Origin: Primula veris
Lineage: Eukaryota > Streptophyta > Magnoliopsida > Ericales > Primulaceae
Length of the DNA: 64,000 nt
Direction of reading: 5' to 3'
Assembly (NCBI GenBank): GCA_963682055.1
Contig: OY821749.1
Coordinates: forward strand, 32,247,631-32,311,630
Within the stretch, counting starts at the first letter, position 1; each line of letters starts with the position of its first letter. Both the position numbers and the translations under genes were made by a program. The notes beneath the pieces are model-generated. The model saw only the letters and a program-made list of their open reading frames with translations, was not told the DNA's origin and made no database searches. Below are positions 43,901 to 54,904 of the stretch, in pieces.

Positions 43901-46010
43901 GGGTATTGTTGAGCTTTTTCTGGTTTTGTTGCTGTTGTTTTAGTTAAGTACATAGTTTTGGATATACCCCAGGTGTGGTTTTTGCTAAAAAAAACTAATC
44001 TTTTTTTATTTTTTGGGAAAGTAATTGAGATAGTTTTGAGGGGGTATTGTTGAGCTTTTTCTGGGTTTTGTTGCTGTTGTTTTAGTTAGTTAAGTACATA
44101 GTTTTGTATATACCCAGGTGTGGTTTATGCTTATAGAAAATGTTTAATCTTTTTTTTATTTTTTGGGAAAGTAATTGAGATAGTTTTGAGGGTATTGTTG
44201 AGCTTTTTCTGGGTTTTGTTGCTGTTGTTTTAGTTAAGTACATAGTTTTGGATATACCCCAGGTGTGGTTTTTGCTAAAAAAAACAAATCTTTTTTTATT
44301 TTTTGGGAAAGTAATTGAGATAGTTTTGAGGGGGTATTGTTGAGCTTTTTCTGGGTTTTGTTGCTGTTGTTTTAGTTAGTTAAGTACATAGTTTTGTATA
44401 TACCCAGGTGTGGTTTATGCTTATAGAAAATGTTTAATCTTTTTTTTATTTTTTGGGAAAGTAATTGAGATAGTTTTGAGGGCATTGTTGAGCTTTTTCT
44501 GGGTTTTGTTCCTGTTGTTTTAGTTAAGTACATAGTGTTGGATTACCCAGGTGTGGTTTTTGCTAAAAAAAAAAAAATTAATCTTTTTTTTTGGGAAAGT
44601 GATTGAAAAAGATTTGAGGGTATTGTTGAGCTTTTTCTGGGTTTTGTTGATGTTGTTTTAATTAGTTAAGTACATAGTTTTGTATATACCCATGTGTGGT
44701 TTATGCTATAAAAAATGTTTAGTTTTTTTGGAAAGTAATTGAGATAGTTTTGAGGGCATTGTTGAGCTTTTTCTGGGTTTTGTTGCGGTTGTTTTAGTTA
44801 AGTTAAGTACATAGTTTTGTATATACCCAGGTGTGGTTTATGCTATAGAAAATGTTTAATCTTTTTTTTTATTTTTTGGGAAAGTAATTGAGATAGTTTT
44901 GAGGGTATTGTTGAGCTTTTTCTGGGTTTTATATACCCAGGTGTGGTTTATGCTATAGAAAATGTTTAATCTTTTTTTTTATTTTTTGGGAAAGTAATTG
45001 AGATAGTTTTGAGGGTATTGTTGAGCTTTTTCTGGGTTTTGTTGCTGTTGTTTTAGTTAGTTAAGTACATAGTTTTGTATATACCCAGGTGTGGTTTATG
45101 CTATAGAAAATGTTTAATTTTTTTGGAAAGTAATTGAGATAGTTTTGAGGGCATTGTTGAGCTTTTTCTGGGTTTTGTTGCTGTTGTTTTAGTTAAGTAC
45201 ATAGTTTTGTATATACCCAGGTGTGGTTTATGCTATAGAAAATGTTTAATTTTTTTGGAAAGTAATTGAGATAGTTTTGAGGGCATTGTTGAGCTTTTTC
45301 TGGGTTTTGTTGATGTTGTTTTAGTTAAGTACATAGTTTTGTATATACCCAGGTGTGGTTTATGCTATAGAAAATGTTTAATTTTTTTGGAAAGTAATTG
45401 AGATAGTTTTGAGGGCATTGTTGAGCTTTTTCTGGGTTTTGTTGATGTTGTTTTAGTTAAGTACATAGTTTTGTATATACCCAGGTGTGGTTTATGCTAT
45501 AGAAAATGTTTAATCTTTTTTTATTTTTTGGGAAAGTAATTGAGATAGTTTTGAGGGTATTGTTTTTCTGGGTTTTGTTGCTGTTGTTTTAGTTAAGTAC
45601 ATAGATTTGGATATACCCAGGTGTGGTTTTTGCTAAAAAAAACTAATTTTTTATTTTTTTTTGGGAAAGTGATTGAAAAAGTTTTGAGGGTATTGTTGAC
45701 TTTTTCTGGGTTTTGTTGCTGTTGTTTTAGTTAAGTACATAGTTTTGGATATACCCAGGTGTGTTTTTTGCTAAAAAAAACGAATCTTTTTTTTTTGGGA
45801 GAGTGATTGAAATTTTTTGAGGGTATTGTTGAGCTTTTTCTGGGTTGTTATTTTAGTTAAACACATAGTTTTGGATACACCCAGGTGTGGTTTTTGCTAA
45901 AAAAAAGTAATCTTTTTTTTTTTGGGAAAGTGATTGAAAAAGTTTCGAGGGTATCGTTGAGCTTGTTTAAGGTTTTGTTGATGTTTTATTAGTTAAGTAC
46001 ATAGTTTGTG
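40950..46010. repeat. 5-kb intronic minisatellite, about 145-bp unit
   Basis: About 35 head-to-tail units were counted by the core gagctttttctgg. Each also carries ttttttgggaaagtaattga, agttttgagggtattg and acccaggtgtggttt. Sub-families differ by tgctatagaaaatg versus tgctaaaaaaaac and by small indels. Units in the centre are nearly identical, and those towards 45600-46010 are diverged. PAP copy 1 has only one or two good units at the same place, so the array expanded after the duplication. Confidence 0.93.
42050..44380. repeat. Higher-order repeat of 1163 bp within the minisatellite
   Basis: Variant anchors recur at exactly 1163 bp: 42150/43313, 42289/43452, 42582/43745, 42871/44034 and 43161/44324. 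They include the rare gggtcttg and gagggggtatt variants. Agreement fails before about 42000 and after about 44470. It is therefore a single tandem duplication of eight units. Confidence 0.85.
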
Positions 46011-47000
46011 TTTGGTCAGTTGGAGATTGGAAAAGATGGGATTTTTCTGAATTAGAAGAGGTGCTAGCTAAGGGATTTTTTTTAATATTCAGAGTGTGGT
46101 TTTTGCTAATAGAAAAATAATTTATTTATTTTTGTTTGGAAAGTAATTGAAATAGTTTTGATGTATTGTTGAGCTTATTTTGGGTTTTGTTGAAGTATAT
46201 AGTTTGGGTTTTGTTAGTTGGAGATTGGAAAAGATGGAATTTTGTTGAATTACCAAGGGATTTTTTTTGTATTCAGGTGGTTTTAGCTAATAAAAATATT
46301 AACTTTTTTAGAGGGGGAAAGTAATTGAAATAGTTTTGGAGCTTGTTTTTTGTTGTTGGTGTTGTTTAAGTTTGGTACATAGTTTGAGTTTTGTTAGTTG
46401 GAATTTTGAAAAGATGGGATTTTGTTGAACAATTATCAATTTATAGCTGTTTCTTCTAATTGAATATTGTATGCTTTAATTTTGTCAATAGAAGGAACCA
46501 GGATATACTGTAAGGAAAAGATTAATTAAAATAATGGTGAAAAAGATAAATGTGGCAGAATGGGAGTAATAAACTTTTTTCTGTCACAAATTAGTTCTTT
46601 CATTGCTTAGTAGGATTTAGGAGGAAGAAATTGATGATTTTGCTTGATAAGGAATACCCAGGTTTGGTTTTAGTTTCTTTTTTTTCCTTTTAGAAACCAA
46701 ATTAAATAGACGTTTTACAGGTATAGGTGATAGGTCCAATTAGAGCACAAGATAAAAAAATTGTCGTGTAGGGAATTTTGTAGTGCCAAACTATCTCCGA
46801 ATTTTTTGTAGTGGTGGTTCATGCGAAGTAGATGGAACACAAACAGCCATAGAGTGCAAAACTGTATCACTTCAAAATTGTATGGAATTTGATTTTGGAG
46901 ATTTGGAAAGTTACATGGTAGTCCTTGCAAAAGATCAAAATATATAGACTGGTGCTATACAAAACAATAATCCTATATAGAGGTTATCTAATGTTGCCAC

Positions 47001-48797
47001 GGTAACATCCCGTATTTTTTATAAATGGTTTTATTCACGATTTAATTCATCTAAAAACGTTTTATACAAATTTTATCAAAAATCGGTCACTCGACTAATT
47101 TTTAGCCAAAAACCGAAACTCTTCCGAAAAACTTTATTTTAAAACCTGTTACTAATTTTATAAACAAAAAGGACTCAATAGTTTTGTTTCTAAAGATTTG
47201 TTATTATTGAGTAGTAAATTTATAATTTTGATTAAAAGTTAACTTTTGGAACTTTGGGGACCAAATAGTTCGTTACCACAAATTATCTCAAAACAGTTTT
47301 TCTAAATACTTTTCAGCCAATTTCAAAACCTAAAAATAGTAAAAACAAGTAAGAAGAGAGATACCGAGAGAAAAAGAAAGAAGAAGAAGAAGAGGAAGCC
47401 ACCATTAGCGGGTTCTTATCGGAAGCATCTCCTTTACGCTCTAAGGTAACGGGGGTTATCCATTGCGACTAGACGAGGATGTATGTTAGGATTAGGTTTC
47501 GCGTTTATTATAAATTGGGGGGGTTTTGCCTTTTATATTAATTATGTTATTAAATTGCTAATTGGGGTTATTTATTGTACTTTTAATTCACTTATTTGAT
47601 TTCGGATTAATTAGAATATTGATGGGTTGCGTGTTGTTATGCGTTGATTATGTGTTATCATAGTTGTTGATGAAATTGGGTAATTTATTATTGATTAAAG
47701 ATGAATTGTAGTTTATGCATACAAGATGTTTGTTAAAATGCCTGAATGAGGTTTATGTTGTTAGACTTGTTTGGCTAGTCGTGAATCTAGCACCTAAACT
47801 TATGGGTTATGTTGAATTACGTTAGAGTGACGTATGAGAATGTGTTATTTGCGTGGATTTATATTATTGGTCGAGGCCGTATGAGAATGTGATATTTGCG
47901 TTGATTTATATTGTTGGTCGAGGCCTTGTGATTTAGCTGTAGTGACAATGGTCTCTGTCTCTCCCTAATTCCTGGGACAGAAGACGGCCGAGTGGATAGG
48001 GAATGACTCGTCTTACGGACTGGGGCGAGTGGCGTGAGAGGTCGCAGTGTGCACTATATTACTTTATTGTTAGCAATGGTCTATGTCTCTCCCTAATTCC
48101 GGGGACATAAGACGGCCGAAGAGATAGGGAATGACTCGTCTTATGGACTGGGACGAGTGGCGTGAGAGGTCCAAGTGCGCACTATAAATCTACTTTTATG
48201 TTAGCAATGGTCTATGTCTCTCCCTAATTCCGGGGACATAAGACGGCCGAAGGGATAGGAAATGACCTACCTTACGGACTGGGGTAGGTGGCGTGAGAGG
48301 TCCATGTATGCTTTAGATGTGTGTTGAAGTTATTTTATTTCTTTTTATTTGTTACTACCATAGTTGTTGTTGTGAGTCTTGCATTTATGGGATGGAGTGA
48401 CGGTATTTTGTGGTGCCGTCCCGTCTATGTATATTCGTGGGACTCACCGTTACAGTTTTGTCTTTCAGGTACAACTTAGGTTGAGACTTTTGGATAGGAG
48501 CCATTGGAATGCATCACATGGGTTCGGGGCTTTCGCTTTCTTTTTATTTTAGAACAGTTTTGAGGTTGTAGCCTACGGGCAAATTGCATTTGTTTAGTTC
48601 TTCTTATATAATTTTGTTAAAACCTTTTGGTCGTGTAGCCGCGTTTGACAAGCATTTTATTTATTGTTTAATTGTTCATTTAACTCGCAAGTCTTTTTCT
48701 TTTAAAATTTTAATTTTGTACCGACAGGTTTCACTTTCTCTTTCTTTAAAAAGGTCATGTCTCGATGTCCGTGTTTTATGGATTTTGGGGCGTGACA
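47001..48797 (+). mobile_element. Solo LTR-like element 3 (1797 bp, target duplication gccac)
   Basis: The left end is GGTAACATCCCG, probably a TG-to-GG change. The right end is GGGGCGTGACA, as in solo LTRs 1 and 2. It is flanked by the 5-bp duplication gccac at 46996-47000 and 48798-48802. The interior differs from LTRs 1 and 2, so it is a different family. PAP copy 1 at about 3990-4000 has the uninterrupted site with one gccac. There are no retroelement proteins. Confidence 0.85.
47830..48312. repeat. Tandem repeats inside LTR-like element 3
   Basis: A unit of about 49 bp beginning cgtatgagaatgtg occurs twice (47830-47928). A unit of about 127-131 bp then occurs three times, starting near 47948, 48075 and 48206, with blocks tgtctctccctaattcc, aagacggccga and gtggcgtgagaggtc. 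Confidence 0.8.
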
Positions 48798-49140
48798 GCC
48801 ACATCAAAATTGTGTTTTTTCTCAATAACTCTCTCCTTGGTCGCGGAACCAGGATTAGCTCTGGGGGCGCTTTTGGAATTCATATACGTAAACATTTTGT
48901 GTGTCAGACTGTAATTACCAGAATTTGCAGTAAGTGCACTCTGGTACACATGGTTTTTCAACTTAATTGTTTGGCAAAGGTATGCTTAGGAATTTACCGT
49001 AAAAGAAAAAGGTAAACTTAAACAGTTTACACTTCAACAATTTTCTAGTGAAGTCCTCAAAAAGCTTGGTAATTCAATGGTTCTAAAGAGTAGTCTCATT
49101 TCACAAATGAGCCTAATTTCCTATTTGAGCTTTGATTGTG

Positions 49141-49900
49141 TTATTTGAGCCTAATTTCCTATTTCGGAATACGAGTTATCTACAAATTAAAACTACACCA
49201 AGTTATTTAATGAAAACTAAATTGGAATGCAGCGACTTATTAGTTAGAGTATTACTTTTTTTTTACTTTTTTAGTGATTGAAGTGATAATACAAACAATT
49301 CAAGGGTTTGTTTGACATTTACCAAAACTACTAATTCTGATTATTTTTCCAATTTACAACTTATAAGGTACTTGTTTGTTTGTAGCTTTTAAGCTTAACG
49401 TATTTAGTGTCCTATATAGTGCAGTTTAACTGATTTAAACGCGTAAAAAAAACATTTTTTGTTCTAGCCTGGGAAGCTACTGTTTCGTGTGAGATGAATT
49501 CACTTTTTTTTTTATCTCAGCATTAGTCTAAGCCAGATTATTTGTGTAAATATGCAGCTAAACTAGCACTTGCCTATAGAATTTAGTAGCAGTAAAAAAG
49601 CCATAGTGTCCCAAGTGTTTTAAATATGCAGCTAAAAAAAGAGCTCGTGGTCTTAATAAGTTTGGTTTAGTTTAGACTATAATGAACTTGTAAAATTGAA
49701 ATAGATAGATTGTACGTGTTTTGAATTTTCAGTACCACATTTTCAATTGATATTTCTAAATGTAATTTGTTAAGTTCTTAGAAAGTTGGTGTAGACTTGA
49801 ATATCCATTTATTGATTTGTGTCTTTCATATAAAGTATATAAAGTAATTAATAAATACCATATACATCGTCAATAAGTTACAAAGAATAATATAATAGAT
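49141..49900. other. Gene-free interval after PAP copy 2
   Basis: The local duplication gcctaatttcctattt (near 49113 and 49149) marks the PAP breakpoint. The rest is AT-rich single-copy-looking DNA with no recognisable gene. Confidence 0.5.
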
Positions 49901-50136
49901 AGGGCTGAGCGAAAACCCGAAAAAAACGAACCGAACCGATAACCGAAAAATATCAGTTTCGGTTTACAATAAACCGAATCGAAAAAAACCGAAAAACCGG
50001 AAAAATGGAAAAAAACCGAAAAAGATCGAAAAATCAAAAATAAAACAGAAAAGAAAAAAAAGGCAGAAAAACCGAAACCGAAAAATCTGTTCGATTTCGG
50101 TTTTGCCAAAAACCGAACCGAACCGAATTCAGCCCT
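49901..50136. mobile_element. hAT-like nonautonomous element, aaccgaa-rich
   Basis: The ends are agggctgagc and ttcagccct, short inverted repeats with the AGGGCTGA form common in plant hAT MITEs. The interior is full of ccgaaccgaa and tcggttt blocks. A clear 8-bp duplication is not visible. The right flank gaaaagttgtagtc matches NLR-C flank DNA at about 23633. Confidence 0.6.
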
Positions 50137-50494
50137 GAAAAGTTGTAGTCTAAACATAATTAATAATAAAAAAGTATAGATTGATGTAGTAATAAATAAA
50201 TGTTTATTCCATTATTGACCTAATATTCGCCCAGTGGACCCATTCGAAAATTATCAGAAAGTACCACACACTGACTTGTATTGCTCTGTCTTTTTCAATT
50301 ACTTTTCCTTCTTCACTCTTTCCACAAACTTAATTATATTATATTGATTGACGATTTATTTCTGAAATTCAAAGCCCAGAATAACAAAATTTAATTGGTG
50401 TAGAACATAACAAAATATTAGTGAGTGTTTTCTGTGTTTGGTTTGGATTCTTTTCAGTTCCTAACTTGTAAGTTCCAAGTCTTTCTTTCTTTCC

Positions 50495-50534
<40 letters not shown>

Positions 50535-50959
50535 TTGTTATTTTGCTTATTTACTCCTGATAAATGTTTAGCTTAAGTTTCATATATTATTATGAATAAT
50601 ATCAGTTTATATTTATTAAAAAAAATAAACTTACTTTCACATCTAATTTATTTACTAAATAACACACTTTTACTTCTGTATGAGTTTTTTATTTCATATG
50701 TTGTGTATTCATCTTAATCTTAAATAACTAAAATTATAACATTTGATTATTCCTTTTAGTTTGAATTATGTTATTTTTTATTTTTTCTTAAAAATAATTA
50801 TAATTAGTTGTCTTTTTTGATAATTAATCTTATATACGAATATAGTATCAACATAATATTGTCCCACTTTTTGATTTAGTTTAAATACAACGAACTTTTT
50901 AACAAAATTACTAGTTATGTTGTGACTTTTTAACAATTTTTTTTATGAGTATGAAGTAT

Positions 50960-51130
50960 CAGTAAATCCCGTCCCGACCTTTCGAGATCCCGAATTATCG
51001 GGAATCCATATTATCGGGACCCGATCATTTTCGGGTTGGGATCGGGACTTTTAAATGACATCCGAAAACTATCGGATCGGGACACATGTTTAAGCTTTTC
51101 GGGTCGTGTCCCGTCCCGATTCCACGCCCT
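50960..51130. repeat. cgggac-rich repeat patch
   Basis: Clustered atcgggac and gtcccgat blocks in both orientations make a patch typical of nonautonomous hAT-like elements. Exact ends are not resolved. Confidence 0.45.
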
Positions 51131-51728
51131 AACTAGACCTGTAATATAACTTGAATTACTATAGTACAAACATTTTGTGTAGGAAACAAACTCTGTTTTA
51201 GATATAGGGTTTGTGCAAATAAGGTATCAGTGTCAACCGCCCTCTCAAATTATCTACACATTAATGTTAAATAAGCCCAACTCATTCTTTTCGCTTTCAA
51301 TTGACTACATATGTTTTCAATATTATCTTACAATTCTTTCTAAATTGATCCTCGGTATATGTAATACTAACATTTAAACCCAAAATAAATATAGGTTTCA
51401 TACATTTTGGCGAGTTTTATATACTACTCCGTATATGTTTTCTATACAATGCCTTTTAGAATATCGTGATCAAGGTTCGATATCTGCTACATCTATTATG
51501 AGGGTAATTTAAAAAATAATATATTAGATAGTGCGTGACTTACTTTGTTGCTTTGTTTGTTTCATATAAAGTTAATTTAAAAAGACCACATACATAACAA
51601 AAAATAATATATTAGATAGTGCGTGACTTATTTTTTTATATAATACCATTGTGATACCAAACTTAAATTTTACACCAAATCCCATTTAATTAATAAACGG
51701 AATCCAAATATTCGGATATATCCAAATA

Positions 51729-51962
51729 CTTCTTCCGTCACAAAATATTGTGGTCTATGTATTTACGTGTAATTTTGACCGGTCAATATCTCGTCTTTAA
51801 ATTGTTGAAATATAAAATTTAAAAATTTGTTCGTATAGTTTAACATTTGAACTATTTAATTAACTTTTAAAAAATTCGATTTTGACAATTTAAATATGAG
51901 TTATTTGTTGGTAAAAGTTACACGTTTTTTCGTATAACTCCAACAATTTGGAAACGAGGGAA
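51729..51962. mobile_element. Stowaway-like MITE
   Basis: The left end is cttcttccgtcacaaaatat and the right end, read in reverse, is ttccctcgtttccaaattg. TA lies on both sides (51727-51728 and 51963-51964). Inner blocks aattttgaccgg and gtaaaagttacacg are partly complementary. Confidence 0.55.
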
Positions 51963-52697
51963 TAACAATAAATTGTGAAAAGTTAGTCTAACCAAATTAT
52001 AGAATGATGTCCTGTAAAATTGTTTATCACATTATTTTGGGACCCATTCGAACATTCTCATCAAGTACAAAACTGACTCTTAGGTATTTTCTTCGTATAT
52101 TCATTTATTACTAAAATATTCCTGTCTTTTCCAACAACTACTTTGCCTTCACTCTTTTCTTATTTGTTGCTTGACAATTCGTTTCTGAAATTCAAAGCCC
52201 AGAATAACAAAATTAATTTGGTATAAATTAAGCAAACAGAAAATCAGTACTTGTTTGTGTTGGATTTTCCTAAGTTCATATCTTTCTTTCCCACTATATT
52301 CTTCTTGTTTATTTATTTACTCCTCATAAATGTTTTGCTTTTGTAATTTTCCTATCAATTCAAATAATATTAGATAAATTATGGAAACTTGTTTTTTGTT
52401 ACCCAAATTAGTAATAGAATAATAAATTGATGTACTAATTAAATGAATATTTCTGATTACAGTAGCTTTGAATATTCTCTCTGGTTAGAACATTTATCAG
52501 CCACATTTTTGGTCTTTCTTCACAGCTGACTTTTCTAATTATTGATTGTCGATTTATTTTTGAATTTCAAGTATCACAGAATAACACAACTAAATTGTTC
52601 TACGATTACAGATTATATTACTACTTGTTTGGGCTGGATTTACCTTAGTTCCAAATACTACTAGATAATGAATAATGACACATAATGAATAATACTA

Positions 52698-52928
52698 CTC
52701 TCTCCGTTTATATTTAATTATCCATTACGAAACTACATGCAATTTTAACCGGCCAAAAACTTGTATCAAAGTTGTCGGAATTTTTTTTTTAAAAGTTTAT
52801 CATGTAGTTCAAATGTTAAATTTTATGATTAGATTAAAAAAAAAATTCATTTCGACAATTTTAATACAAGTTATAAGACAATCAAAATTGCACGTAGTTT
52901 TGTAATGGACAATTAAATGGGAAGGGGC
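52698..52928. mobile_element. Stowaway-like MITE with TA duplication
   Basis: This 231-bp foldback has left end ctctctccgtttatatttaa. The right end is the complement of gccccttcccatttaattg. The arms pair over tgtccattac and aactacgtgcaattttg. TA flanks it at 52696-52697 and 52929-52930. Flank DNA near 53320-53345 resembles the empty site. Confidence 0.7.
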
Positions 52929-54904
52929 TACTTAGATTAGCGTGGCGTTCGAAAAGTGTTTTAAAACCCTAACCGACAGACAATGAAAAATTCGACTCAA
53001 AGATAAAAACTTGTTTTTTTTACCCAAATTAGTACTCCATATAATAAGACCAATTACATTAATGGTCCTGATAGTTTACATTCTGATATTGATGTATTGA
53101 TTAAATAAATATTTCCCTATAGTAGCTTTGAATACTCTCTCCAGCTAGAAGTGGGTCCCATTTTGAACATTGTCGGTCATATTTTTTGTCTTTCTTCATA
53201 GCTGGCTTTTATAATAATTGATTGTCGATTCATTTTTGAATTTCGAATATACTAAACTAGTCTACGATTACAAATTATATATATTACCTTTGTTCCAAAT
53301 ACTACTACATAATGAATAATACTACTAGATTGGCGCGACGTTCGAAAAGTGTTTTAAAACCCTAACCGACAAACAATGAAAAATCCGACTCAAAGATAAA
53401 TTAAATAAAAAAAATTGTGTTATTACTCCATATAATAAGACCAATTACATTAATGGTCCTGATAGTTTACATTCTGATGATTGGCGCCCATGTTTCTTCA
53501 CATTAAACCAACTGAAATATTTTCGGTTTATAAAGTCGTGTGCCAAAAAATTATATTGAATTCTTAATTTTTTTAAAAAATTTTGATTAATATTTAAATT
53601 TAGGGTAGTTTTCACTAGGGTTTTATATTTTTATTTGAGTTTTTATTGTATTGTAATATTTGTTTTTATTGTATTGTAATATTTGTTTTTAATTTATCAA
53701 ATACTAATTTGTCTAATATATAATAAAATAAAATAAAAGTAAATTAGTTATAGAATATGAATATGAGTTGGGAGTAGAGCTCCAACCGGTTAACCCCATT
53801 TCAACTTATCTTTCTAAATGTAATCAGCGAAGTTCTTAAGATGTGGTCGTAAATATTTAATGTATTACACATTAATAAATACTACTGAACGTAAATTCTA
53901 CAGAAATAAACTGTAAAATGATAAAATAAATAAATATGTTTTTCCAATTATTTAGTGAGTATTCCCAAAAGTCTTTTCTTTGTAACTTCATTTCTATTCC
54001 CAAAAGTTCTCCCTTTTATTCATTCCGTAATACTTACTACCCTCTTCTCTCTTCCTTCCATTTTTAACTAGAATAAAATAAGTAAACATCATGATTATAT
54101 TATTTTTTTGACTTAAATTGATTTTTTTGCCCTACTTGTTGTTTCATTATTTTTATATTATGTTTGAAAAAGGGTAACATGTGGAAAGTAACAAAAAATT
54201 TGTTTATATTTTAAAAAAGTGCCTCAATAAATTGGAACACCCAAAAAAAAATACTACCCCGATAAATTGAGACGGAGTTTCAATCTAGTAGCATTACGTG
54301 GAATAAAAATTATTCAAATGTCACAATGTTTTTTTAATGGTAAAAATGTATATTTTATCCTTAAATTTTGTTAGAAACAATTTTAAATTATATTTACGAG
54401 TGATAGCATTTGCGTTGCGTGATTGTGTCGTACCCAAACCGTACCAAAGTCCCAAAAAAGAAAAAAAATCAACGATATCTAATTCATTTAGTTAACCGGA
54501 TAATTGAAACGACATACCGTTTTCTATGTAACATAAAAAATAATGTTAATTACTCGTGATACTAATTATAGATCATGGAGTGTTTTTGTTGGTTTATTTT
54601 AAGGGTAATTAACTAGAGTTTTTCATTTATGTGTTAGCTTTTTATTAGTTTAACTTATAAATTCTAATTTAAGTATTTTCCCTTTTAATGTTGGATTTTT
54701 ATTGGGATATATTATTTTTTATATCAATTTAACGTTGGTCAAAACAGTTTTTTCCTTGTTTATGGTATGTTTTTATTGGGTGAATAAAATAAAAACAGTT
54801 TTTTAGTTTTCTGGTTAGATCTGATAAACATTTTATGATTTTTATTTTTCAATTTGAATATGTAAAGGGAGGAAAAGGATCTAAAGAGAAAGGAGGCTTT
54901 TAGA

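Larger units (their letters stand above)
40716..49140 (+). pseudogene. PAP16-like: PAP16-like copy 2: intact exon 1, giant repeat-filled intron, truncated
   Basis: Exon 1 (40716-40935, phase 1 donor at ctg|gtctg) is open and encodes a hydrophobic start ([19 protein letters not shown]), then [15 protein letters not shown] with the first metal-site Asp and His, and [12 protein letters not shown]. It retains the 83 bp lost from copy 1. Downstream only intron 1 sequence is found: the minisatellite (40950-46010), homologous single-copy DNA (46010-47000) and the LTR-like insert (47001-48797). The continuation stops matching copy 1 near 49140. Exons 2 onward are absent, so no active phosphatase can be made. 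The exon 1 peptide could be translated with a short intron-derived tail ending at 41021. Confidence 0.85.
50137..54871 (+). other. NLR-E upstream region with leader exon and 4.4-kb 5'UTR intron
   Basis: The block 50220-50467 matches NLR-B and NLR-C upstream DNA and ends ctaacttgtaagttcc, with the donor GT at 50468. The acceptor aaagggag ends at 54871, giving an inferred intron of 4404 bp. The interval contains an AT microsatellite (50498-50533), a cgggacc-rich hAT-like patch (50960-51130) and two Stowaway-like MITEs. It also holds repeated copies of the motif ttcgaaaagtgttttaaaac (52949, 53341) and the 54120-54790 block shared with NLR-C. No protein gene is seen. Confidence 0.5.

Noticed and set aside
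40950..46010. CRISPR-like array
   Set aside because: The units are about 145 bp, head-to-tail and homologous along their whole length with no unique spacers, and the context is a plant intron.
49870..50157. Phe/Ser-rich frame on the - strand
   Set aside because: It is created by the aaccgaa repeats of the hAT-like element.
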